The position numbers and the translations under genes are program-made. A DNA stretch of 64,000 bases from Capillimicrobium sp035565675 (GTDB lineage Bacteria > Actinomycetota > Thermoleophilia > Solirubrobacterales > Solirubrobacteraceae): assembly GCA_035565675.1 (NCBI GenBank), contig DATMSA010000091.1, positions 5,412 to 69,411 on the forward strand. The letters are read 5' to 3'. Of this stretch, positions 47,801 to 54,252 are shown piece after piece; the first letter of the stretch is position 1, and each line of letters starts with the position of its first letter. The notes under the pieces were generated by a model. The model ran no database searches and was not told the DNA's origin. It worked only from the letters and a program-made list of their open reading frames with translations.

Positions 47801-47981
47801 GGAACCGCCGCGCGTCGCCGCGCTCGTCGACCACCACGAGCGCCAGGTCGGGAGGCGCCCCGCCCCGCCAGCGGCCGCACACGCGGACCTCGAGCGCCTC
47901 GGGCGTCGAGGGCAGCCACTCGACGCGCTCGATCTCGAGCGGGGAGTCCACGGACGGTCCGTCGGGCGAGGGAGCGCTCAC
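44847..47981 (-). CDS. 1044-residue coiled-coil protein with SCP2-like C-terminus
   Basis: Unrecognised large protein. Residues 1-105 form a beta-rich domain (EALEVRVCGRWRGGAPPDLALVVVDERGDARRFPL). Residues about 130-700 are an almost uninterrupted Glu/Arg/Ala heptad coiled coil resembling SMC or filament proteins, but without Walker motifs. Residues about 721-750 are pentapeptide EDAAP repeats. The last 280 residues contain two modules like sterol-carrier-protein 2 (VVALLPGQ...VSGSAAALAPLVGG and AATIAIRGEAVLPFLARCHLPADERI). Structural, membrane- or lipid-associated role is conceivable. GTG 47981 start. Confidence 0.8.
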   Translation of the reverse strand: MSAPSPDGPSVDSPLEIERVEWLPSTPEALEVRVCGRWRGGAPPDLALVVVDERGDARRFPLTAAGLTEAGSWRGSFAVPVELRSRLSASLALAFGDRRVPLPAASPGPADERLAPPPATVVDPAVLAQRRAAREGQAGEALVRRAQAAEATAATLETQLDHLEARLRSALAERDQATARLRAAEQREEAERRVRVEAEGERDAIRASVRRERERLEARARAAEEHAEALGAEMDAIRREAAEAQQAAAAARAAAERAGEARAREELDRLAGEAEDLARRLEREREARAEAESRLARQGERVADVEATVAQLERELERRTALQAELDEVRRTLSDVRERAGDDQVARAALREAQGELAVRTAELERLRGDLARSQAELDGARAAQQAGAAALREAEETVALVRREATELQGRLEEERRRRYEAEAALNVELDRLRERFGREVAELEAGLSARIAQERRAFEAQVAEIEALAAPLRERLAAAGAQLEARLAEAERDRDAALAERDAALAERDAAHAAAETVKLEIAADLDRAADERERLAAALAEAEAERGRLAAALAAAEADAERLRAAAEGEAERDAALGALVADVREAAGTLREGFDRRLAELADRIDAEVATLRARLDEERMAREVVEAELAAERERGASATTGSLVADVLARTELEQTRRELAAAQEALAARHAESEEAAALREQAGRLVQDLEAAEARLKVEREDEAGASEDDADAAPQDAAPEDAVPEDAAPEDAAPEDAAPEDAPAAPAPEPEPAAEPARRVGVPSSGYGLARSGLLAPPPGSRALPARFVHPSERRLTGWLTPAIVALAERDEALAADLVVALLPGQAGLLRKPVRYALTIGGRGTYAVGVDRDRVAVSRENVPGSAEVDVRVSGSAAALAPLVGGGARRKLPGVRIEGRRRRLRPLLRARRAPTDLARLFERGAKPAPELVLAVLAAAVDPDWTRGHRFSVVYEVTDGDPIEVEVREGQPLAVGPPPAERAEPPAATIAIRGEAVLPFLARCHLPADERILLTGEGHPVALLHGWFDRAQGLPGA
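45731..45820. repeat. Six tandem 15-bp repeats encoding EDAAP pentapeptides
   Basis: Six consecutive near-identical 15-mers (cgtcctcgggcgcgg type) in the coiled-coil protein gene. They give a Pro/Ala/acidic linker between the coiled coil and C-terminal domains. Copy number is likely to vary between strains. Confidence 0.85.
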
Positions 47982-48062
47982 GGGTGCGAGCGTACGCGCC
48001 CGCGCGGACGGGACGGTGCGGCGGCGAACGATCCCGCGCGATCCGCCGCGCGGCGCCCGCCG

Positions 48063-48224
48063 CTAGGCCTCGCCGCCCCCGCCGATCGCGCGCTTGGCGG
48101 CCACGCCGGCGACGACGAGGCCGCCCACGACGACCCCGGCGACCACCGCGGTCCGCGCCCCGTTGCGGTGGAAGTAGAGCTTCAGGGCCTTCCAGGTCAC
48201 CCGGCCGAGCAGGTTGTAGAACAT
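48063..48224 (-). CDS. 53-residue membrane micro-protein downstream of argG
   Basis: ORF with MFYNLLGRVTWKALKLYFHR, then a Val/Gly-rich single span (TAVVAGVVVGGLVVAGVAA) and a basic end KRAIGGGGEA. One N-in span with an amphipathic N-terminal helix is predicted. ATG 48224 lies three bases after the argG stop, with GGAGTAGGG overlapping that stop as ribosome-binding site, so translation is coupled to argG. Confidence 0.7.
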   Translation of the reverse strand: MFYNLLGRVTWKALKLYFHRNGARTAVVAGVVVGGLVVAGVAAKRAIGGGGEA

Positions 48225-48227
48225 GCC

Positions 48228-49559
48228 CTACTCCTGCCCGTCGTCGACGTGGTGCAGTCGCCAGGCCATGCGCGACTGCAGCGACCACAGCTCGATGAAG
48301 CCGGGCGACGCCTGCTGGGAGAACAGGCCGCCGGACTCGGCGAACGTCGCGAGCTGCGCGTCGTAGACCGCGTTGGCGGACTCGCGCGTCACGACCCGCA
48401 CCGAGCCCTTGTAGAGCTTCAGCCCGATCGACCCGGTCACGCGTGCGTTCACCGAGTCCATGTAGGCGTCGATGTCCTGGCGCAGCGGCTCCCACCACAG
48501 GCCGGCGTACACGAGGTAGGCCCACTGGCGGTCGAGCTGCGGCTTGAACTGGTTCTGGTGGATCGTCCCGACGAGCCGCTCGAGCTCGTGGTGGGCGGTC
48601 AGCACGAGCGTCGCCGCCGGCACCTCGTAGATGTCGCGGACCTTCAGGCCGACGATCCGGTCCTCGATGTGGTCGACGATCCCGACGCCGTGCCGCATGC
48701 CGATCTCGGCCGCGCGCTCCAGGAGCTCCACGAGCTCCAGCCGCTCGCCGTTCAGCGACACGGGCACGCCCGCCTCGAACCCGATCGTGACGATCTCGGG
48801 CTCGTCGGGCGCGTCCTCCGGACGGGTGACGAGCTGGAACACGTCGTCGGTCGGCGCGTGCGAGAGGTCCTCGATCCACTTGCCCTCGCTGGAGCGGCCC
48901 CACAGGTTGTCGTCGATCGAGTACGGCGCCGCCTCGGTGCCGCCCTTGACGGGGATGCCGTGCTCGCGGGCGTAGGCGATCTCCTCGTCGCGGCCCATCG
49001 CCCACGAGCGCACCGGGGCGATGATCTTCAGCTCGGGCGCCAGCGTGGCGATCGTCGACTCGATGCGCACCTGGTCGTTGCCCTTGCCGGTGCAGCCGTG
49101 CGCGATCGTGTCGCAGCCCGACCTGCGCGCGTACTCGACGGCGAGCTTGGCGATCAGCGGCCGGCCGAGCGCGGTGAACAGCGGGTAGCCGGCGCCGTAG
49201 ATCGCGTTGGCCTTGATCGCGGGGACGACGAAGTCGTGGGCGAACTCCTCGCGCGCGTCGACCGTGTGCGTCTCGACCGCGCCGAGCATGCGCGCCTTGC
49301 CCTCGACGACGTCGTAGTCCTCGCCGGGCTGGCCCAGGTTGACGGTGAGCGTGACGATCTCGGCGTCGTACTCCTCCTGGATCCACTTCAGCATCACGCT
49401 GGTGTCCAGGCCGCCGGAGTAGAGCAGCAGGACGCGGTTGACCTCGTGGTGGTCGGCCTCGTACGACGCCGTCGCCTGAGCGCGCATGCGCTCGGTGGCC
49501 TGCGGAAGCGGGATCGTGTGGGCGGAGGTGTGAGCGGCGGAGGTGGGAGCGTCGGACAT
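48228..49559 (-). CDS. argG: Argininosuccinate synthase
   Basis: A 443-residue ligase joining citrulline and aspartate with ATP. The PP-loop is LLLYSGGLDTSVMLKW, with GKGNDQVR, the substrate segment TVNLGQPGEDYD and the C-terminal oligomerisation helix. An N-terminal extension of about 40 residues before the usual start is unusual; an internal ATG at about residue 25 is an alternative. Part of the arginine cluster, separated from argD by a secreted-protein gene. Confidence 0.95.
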   Translation of the reverse strand: MSDAPTSAAHTSAHTIPLPQATERMRAQATASYEADHHEVNRVLLLYSGGLDTSVMLKWIQEEYDAEIVTLTVNLGQPGEDYDVVEGKARMLGAVETHTVDAREEFAHDFVVPAIKANAIYGAGYPLFTALGRPLIAKLAVEYARRSGCDTIAHGCTGKGNDQVRIESTIATLAPELKIIAPVRSWAMGRDEEIAYAREHGIPVKGGTEAAPYSIDDNLWGRSSEGKWIEDLSHAPTDDVFQLVTRPEDAPDEPEIVTIGFEAGVPVSLNGERLELVELLERAAEIGMRHGVGIVDHIEDRIVGLKVRDIYEVPAATLVLTAHHELERLVGTIHQNQFKPQLDRQWAYLVYAGLWWEPLRQDIDAYMDSVNARVTGSIGLKLYKGSVRVVTRESANAVYDAQLATFAESGGLFSQQASPGFIELWSLQSRMAWRLHHVDDGQE

Positions 49560-49595
49560 GGCGGCCCCGGAGAGTATCCGGCCGCCCCGCGCGGC

Positions 49596-49970
49596 TCAGG
49601 CCTCGATCCGCAGCGTCGTGTCGCGGCGGACGTACAGGGCCGAGCCGTCCTCGCCGCTCTCGCAGCGCAGGCGCGCCACCACGCGCCACACGCCGGTCCC
49701 GACGGCGGCCGCCCGCGGCGCCCAGCGGTGGCGGAACGTGCCGTCGCGGCGCGTGCGCACGCGCCCGATCCCGTACGTGTCGCGCCCGGCGCGCAGCGTC
49801 AGGCTCACCGTGCGCGAACAGGACTCGAACACCGGCCAGCCGCCGCCGCGGAACAGCACCTCGTCGCCGTAGGCGACCCGCGCCGGCGACACCATCAGCC
49901 GCGGCGCCGCGCTCGCCGGCGCCGCCGCCGCGCCCGCGAGGACCAGCACGCACACCAGGACCCGCCGCAT
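49596..49970 (-). CDS. Secreted hypothetical protein between argD and argG
   Basis: A 124-residue exported protein. The signal peptide MRRVLVCVLVLAGAAAAPASAA precedes an Ig-like beta domain (PRLMVSPARVAYGDEVLFRGGGW, then GTFRHRWAPRAAA, WRVVARLRCESG), with two Cys (FESCSRT, LRCESG) probably forming a disulfide. No link to arginine synthesis. ATG 49970 has AAGG upstream; ATG 49988 is an alternative. Confidence 0.7.
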   Translation of the reverse strand: MRRVLVCVLVLAGAAAAPASAAPRLMVSPARVAYGDEVLFRGGGWPVFESCSRTVSLTLRAGRDTYGIGRVRTRRDGTFRHRWAPRAAAVGTGVWRVVARLRCESGEDGSALYVRRDTTLRIEA

Positions 49971-50013
49971 GGCGGCAGCCTTGCGCATCGCGCCCCCGCG
50001 CGTCCAGCGCGAG

Positions 50014-51168
50014 CTACAACAGCGCGCCCAGACGGGCGACGGCCTCGTCGATCTCGTCCTCGGTGACGACGAGCGGCGGCAGCAGCCGGATCGTCCGCGG
50101 GCCGGTCGCGTTGACGACGAGCCGCTGCTCCAGCAGCGCGCGCGTCGCGATGTCCGGCGCGGTGGGCCCGTCGTCGACGACGAGGTCGAACGCGTTCATC
50201 AGCCCGCGCCCGCGCACGGTCGCCACGCGCGGCAGCTCCTCCAGGCGGCCGCGCAGGTGCTCGCCGAGCGCGCGCACGCGCGCCAGCAGCGCCGGGTCGT
50301 CGAGGACGTCGAAGGCGGCGAGCGCGGCGGCGGCCACGACCGGCCCGCCGGCGAACGTCGAGCCGTGGTCGCCGGGCGCGAACACCGTCGACAGCCGCTC
50401 GCCCGTCACGAGCGCTCCGATCGGCAGGCCGCCGCCGAGCGCCTTCGCGGTCGTGAGCGCGTCGGGGACGACCGGCGTCTGCTCGTAGCCCCACAGCGAC
50501 CCGGTGCGGCCCATGCCGGTCTGCACCTCGTCGAACACGAGCGCGGCGCCGACGCGGTCGCACGCCTCGCGCGCGGCGACGAGCACGTCGTCACCGACGA
50601 TCAGCACCCCGCTCTCGCCTTGGATGACCTCCATGACGACCGCCGCCGTGTTCTCGTCGACCGCGTCGCGCACGGCGTCGACGGTCGCCGGCACCGGCCG
50701 GAAGCCGGGCACCAGCGGGGCGAACGGCGCCTGCTTGGACTCCTGCGGCGTCGCGCTCAGCGCCCCGTACGTGCGCCCGTGGAAGCCGTTGTGCAGCACG
50801 ACGACGTCGCCGCCCGGCCTGGCCTTGCGCACGAGCTTCAGCGCCGCCTCGTTGGCCTCCGCGCCCGAGTTGCAGAAGAACACGCCGCCGCCCAGCGACG
50901 ACTCGGCCAGCCGGTCGGCCAGCCGCACCATCGGCGCCGTGTAGAAGAGGTTGCTGACGTGCATGAGCCGGCCCGCCTGCTCGCGGACGGCCTCGACGAC
51001 CCGCGGGTGGCAGTGGCCGACCGAGGAGACGGAGATGCCGCACAGGAAGTCCAGGTACTCGTTGCCGTCGCGGTCCCACAGGCGCGTCCCCGCCCCGCGC
51101 TCGAACTCGACCGGGAAGCGGGCGTAGGTGGGCAGCAGGTGGTGGGCGTCCTGGGCGGCTGGGCTCAT
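50014..51168 (-). CDS. argD: Acetylornithine aminotransferase
   Basis: A 384-residue class III PLP aminotransferase. Residues: GNEYLDFLCGISVSSVGHCHP, FFCNSGAEANEAALKL, catalytic Lys in TTAKALGGGLPIGAL, VFDEVQTGMGRTG. It converts N-acetylglutamate semialdehyde to N-acetylornithine. ATG overlaps the argB stop (ATGA). Followed by the secreted-protein gene and argG. Confidence 0.95.
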   Translation of the reverse strand: MSPAAQDAHHLLPTYARFPVEFERGAGTRLWDRDGNEYLDFLCGISVSSVGHCHPRVVEAVREQAGRLMHVSNLFYTAPMVRLADRLAESSLGGGVFFCNSGAEANEAALKLVRKARPGGDVVVLHNGFHGRTYGALSATPQESKQAPFAPLVPGFRPVPATVDAVRDAVDENTAAVVMEVIQGESGVLIVGDDVLVAAREACDRVGAALVFDEVQTGMGRTGSLWGYEQTPVVPDALTTAKALGGGLPIGALVTGERLSTVFAPGDHGSTFAGGPVVAAAALAAFDVLDDPALLARVRALGEHLRGRLEELPRVATVRGRGLMNAFDLVVDDGPTAPDIATRALLEQRLVVNATGPRTIRLLPPLVVTEDEIDEAVARLGALL

Positions 51169-52016
51169 CTGGCGGGTCCGATCTTCGTGCCGATGCCGGC
51201 GTGGGTGAACAGCTCGAGCAGGAGGGAGTGCGGCAGGCGGCCGTCGATGATGTAGGCGTTGTCGACGCCGCCGTGGATCGCGTCCAGGCACGCCTGCAGC
51301 TTGGGGCGCATGCCGCCGGCGATCGACGGCAGCGCCGCCTCGACCTCGTCGGCGGTCGCCTCGCTCACCAGCGACTCGGGGTCGTCGGGATCGCGCAGCC
51401 AGCCGCGCACGTCGGTGAGGAACAGCACCTTGTAGGCGCCCATCGCGCGCGCCACCGCGCTGGCGGCGGCGTCGGCGTTGACGTTGTAGGAGTTGCCGTC
51501 CTCGTCGGCGCCGACCGAGGCGATCACCGGGATGTAGTCCTGGGCGACGTGGCGGAGCACGTCGACGTCGACGCGCTGGATCTCCCCCACGAACCCGATG
51601 TCCTCGCCGCCCGGCGCGCGCTGGCGGCGGACCCGGAAGAGGTTGCCGTCGTCGCCCGACAGCCCCACCGCGGCCTGCCCGTGGCGGTTGATCCGCAGCA
51701 CGATGTCCTTGTTGACCTTGCCGACGAGCACCATCTTGGCCACCTCGACGGTCTCGGCGCTGCTCACCCGCAGGCCGCCGACGAACTCGACGGGCATGCC
51801 GAGCCGCTCCATGTAACTGGTGATGTCGGGCCCGCCGCCGTGCACGACGATCGGGTTCATGCCGACGTACTTGAGCAGCACCACGTCGCGCGCGAACTCC
51901 TCGCGCAGCTCGGGGTCCTCCATGGCGGCGCCGCCGTACTTGATGACGACCGTGCGGCCGTGGAACTCCCGGATGTAGGGGAGCGCCTCCAGGAGCGTCG
52001 CTACGTCTCGCGTCAC
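51165..52016 (-). CDS. argB: Acetylglutamate kinase
   Basis: A 283-residue amino-acid kinase phosphorylating N-acetylglutamate. VVIKYGGAAMEDPELR, VHGGGPDI, and SYNVNADAAASAVARAMGAYKVLFLTDVRGWL are the substrate- and ATP-binding segments; GGMRPKLQACLDAIHGGV is typical of the arginine-sensitive form. GTG start overlaps the argJ stop (GTGA); the stop overlaps argD. Confidence 0.96.
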   Translation of the reverse strand: MTRDVATLLEALPYIREFHGRTVVIKYGGAAMEDPELREEFARDVVLLKYVGMNPIVVHGGGPDITSYMERLGMPVEFVGGLRVSSAETVEVAKMVLVGKVNKDIVLRINRHGQAAVGLSGDDGNLFRVRRQRAPGGEDIGFVGEIQRVDVDVLRHVAQDYIPVIASVGADEDGNSYNVNADAAASAVARAMGAYKVLFLTDVRGWLRDPDDPESLVSEATADEVEAALPSIAGGMRPKLQACLDAIHGGVDNAYIIDGRLPHSLLLELFTHAGIGTKIGPAR

Positions 52017-53254
52017 GTCGTGTACTCCGCGTTGATCGTGATGTAGCCGTGGCCGAGGTCGGAGAAGAACACCTCGGTCTCGGCGCCTTCGCCCGGCAGG
52101 CCGATCTCGTACTCGACCTCGTCGCGCGCGGCGGCCGCCTCGAGCGCCTGCTGGTCCACCCGCACCGCCGCCCCGCCCGCGCACACCGGGATGCCCTCGA
52201 TCGCGATGTCGAGCGGGACCGGCGCGCCGCCCGCGAGCGCGGCGCCGGCGGCCTGGGCGATGCGCCCCCAGTTGGGATCGCCGCCGTGCAGCGCGGTCTT
52301 CACCAGCGGCGAGTCGGCGACCGCCCGCGCGACCGCCTCGACCGCGCGCCCGTCGCCGCCGCGCACGACGACGCGGCCGACCCGCGCAGCGCCCTCGCCG
52401 TCGCGGACCATGAGGATCGCGAGCTGGCGCAGCAGCGCGTCGAGCGCCTCGCCGAAGCGCAGCTCGTCCTCGGTCTCGGGCTCCACGCGCACGCCGCTGG
52501 CGCCGGAGGCGATGAGGATCGCCGTGTCGTTGGTGGAGAGCTGGCCGTCGACCGAGCAGCGGTCGAACGAGCGCTTCACGCACACGCCGAGCAGCAGGTC
52601 GGCGGTCTCGGCGCTCAGCGCGGCGTCGGTCTCGACGAAGCAGAGCATCGTCGCGAAGCGCGGCGAGATCATCCCCGCGCCCTTGCACTGGGCGGCCAGC
52701 CGGACGCGGCCGGACGGGAGCTCGACGTCGAGCGTCGCGCGCTTGTCGATCGCGTCGGTCGTCTTGATCGCGTCGGCGAACTCGGCGGCCCCGCCGGGCG
52801 ACAGGCGCCCGTTGGCGGCCAGCAGCCCGCGCACGACGAGCTGGCCGTCGAGCTGGACGCCGATGACGCCGGTCGAGGCGACCGCGACCTGGTCGGGCTC
52901 CACCCCCGACGCCATCGCGCCCGCGCCCTGCATGCGGGCCGCCTCGTCGAGGCCGGGCCGCCCGGTGGCCGCGTTCGCGTTGCCGGAGTTCGCGACGACG
53001 GCCCGCAGGCGGTCCAGGCGGGCGCGCTCGCGGGTCACCTGCACGGGCGCGGCGACCACCGCCGACGCGGTGAAGCGCGCGGCGGACACGGCGTCCGGCG
53101 CGTCGCAGACCAGCAGCCCGACGTCGAGGCCGCCGCTGGGCTTTATCCCGGCGGCCACGCCGGCGGCCCGGAAGCCGGACGGCAGCGTGTCGTCGGGGGC
53201 CTCGGCGACGTGCTCGGGGCGCGGCACCCACCGCGAGGAGAAGAAGTCGCTCAC
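52013..53254 (-). CDS. argJ: Bifunctional ornithine acetyltransferase / N-acetylglutamate synthase
   Basis: A 413-residue N-terminal-nucleophile enzyme that recycles acetyl groups in arginine synthesis. The self-cleavage site is in KGAGMISPRFATMLCF (Ala-Thr), upstream of VNSGNANAATG-type VVANSGNANAATGRPG and ASTGVIGVQL. The C-terminal chain shows HGGDPNWGRIAQAAG and DLGHGYITINAEYTT. GTG 53254 overlaps the argC stop. Confidence 0.96.
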   Translation of the reverse strand: MSDFFSSRWVPRPEHVAEAPDDTLPSGFRAAGVAAGIKPSGGLDVGLLVCDAPDAVSAARFTASAVVAAPVQVTRERARLDRLRAVVANSGNANAATGRPGLDEAARMQGAGAMASGVEPDQVAVASTGVIGVQLDGQLVVRGLLAANGRLSPGGAAEFADAIKTTDAIDKRATLDVELPSGRVRLAAQCKGAGMISPRFATMLCFVETDAALSAETADLLLGVCVKRSFDRCSVDGQLSTNDTAILIASGASGVRVEPETEDELRFGEALDALLRQLAILMVRDGEGAARVGRVVVRGGDGRAVEAVARAVADSPLVKTALHGGDPNWGRIAQAAGAALAGGAPVPLDIAIEGIPVCAGGAAVRVDQQALEAAAARDEVEYEIGLPGEGAETEVFFSDLGHGYITINAEYTT

Positions 53255-54252
53255 CGGATCCCTGCGCTCTCGTCGAAGCCGAACATGACGTTCAGGCACT
53301 GCACGGCCTGCGACGCGGTGCCCTTCCACAGGTTGTCGATCGCGGAGAACACGAACACCTTGCCGGTGCGCTCGTCGGGGTGCACGAGGATGCGGCAGAA
53401 GTTCGTCTCGCGCACGTCGCGCACGCCGGGCGGGCTCGCGACGAGCTCGACGAACGGCTCGTCGGCGTAGCGCTCCCCGTAGAGCGCGTGCACGTCGACG
53501 TCCTCGGTGAGCGTCGCGTAGCAGGAGAGCAGCTCGCCCTGGTCGAGCGGCAGCAGGTGGGGCGTGAACGTGGCGGTGAGGTCGCGGGCGCCGAGCGCGG
53601 CGAGCTCCTGGTCGATTTCGGGCGCGTGGCGGTGGCGGCCGATCCCGTACGGCTTGACGTTCTCGGCCACCGACACGAAGTGCGTCTTCTCGGTCGCGGC
53701 CCGCCCGGCGCCCGACACGCCGCTCTTGGCGTCGATGACGACGTCGGCCAGGTACGGCGCGATCGGCGCGAGGCCGAGGATCGCCGCGGTCGGGAAGCAG
53801 CCGGGGCCGGCGACGATCGTCGCCTCGGGCAGCCGGTCGCGGTACAGCTCCGGCAGCCCGTAGACGGCGCCGTCGATCAGCTCCGGGACGGGATGCTCGA
53901 CGTACCACTCCTCGTAGACGGCGACGTCGCGCAGGCGGAAGTCGGCGCTGAGGTCGACGACGCGGATCCCGCGCTCGTGCAGCTCGGCGACCGTCGGGGC
54001 GGCGGCGCCGTGCGGGTAGGCGACGACGGCCGCGTCGATCTGCCCGAGCTCGTCGATCTCGTAGGCGTCCATGACGAGCGGCACGCGGTGGTGCGGGTAC
54101 AGGTCGTCGAGCCGCCGGCCGGCGTCCGAGCGCGACGTGACGGCCACGAGGTCGAAGTGCGGGTGCGCCCACAACAGGCGGGCCGCGAGCGCGCCCGCGA
54201 ACCCGGACGCGCCGAGCACGGCGACGGACGGCCCGTCCGCGCCGCTACCCAC
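53251..54252 (-). CDS. argC: N-acetyl-gamma-glutamyl-phosphate reductase
   Basis: A 333-residue NADPH-dependent reductase. The nucleotide loop is VAVLGASGFAGALAARLL and the catalytic Cys is in VAGPGCFPTAAILGL; SGVSGAGR and PHLLPLDQG are conserved. The GTG start overlaps the pheT end by eight bases, so the arg genes are directly behind pheST. The internal order is C-J-B-D. No argR, argF or argH is in this window. Confidence 0.96.
   Translation of the reverse strand: MGSGADGPSVAVLGASGFAGALAARLLWAHPHFDLVAVTSRSDAGRRLDDLYPHHRVPLVMDAYEIDELGQIDAAVVAYPHGAAAPTVAELHERGIRVVDLSADFRLRDVAVYEEWYVEHPVPELIDGAVYGLPELYRDRLPEATIVAGPGCFPTAAILGLAPIAPYLADVVIDAKSGVSGAGRAATEKTHFVSVAENVKPYGIGRHRHAPEIDQELAALGARDLTATFTPHLLPLDQGELLSCYATLTEDVDVHALYGERYADEPFVELVASPPGVRDVRETNFCRILVHPDERTGKVFVFSAIDNLWKGTASQAVQCLNVMFGFDESAGIR

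Noticed and set aside
44514..50066. Very long open frame on the plus strand opposite the coiled-coil and argG genes
   Set aside because: It is the antisense of clear minus-strand genes. Its predicted protein is Arg/Gly/Ala/Leu filler without domains, a known by-product of GC-rich codon third positions.
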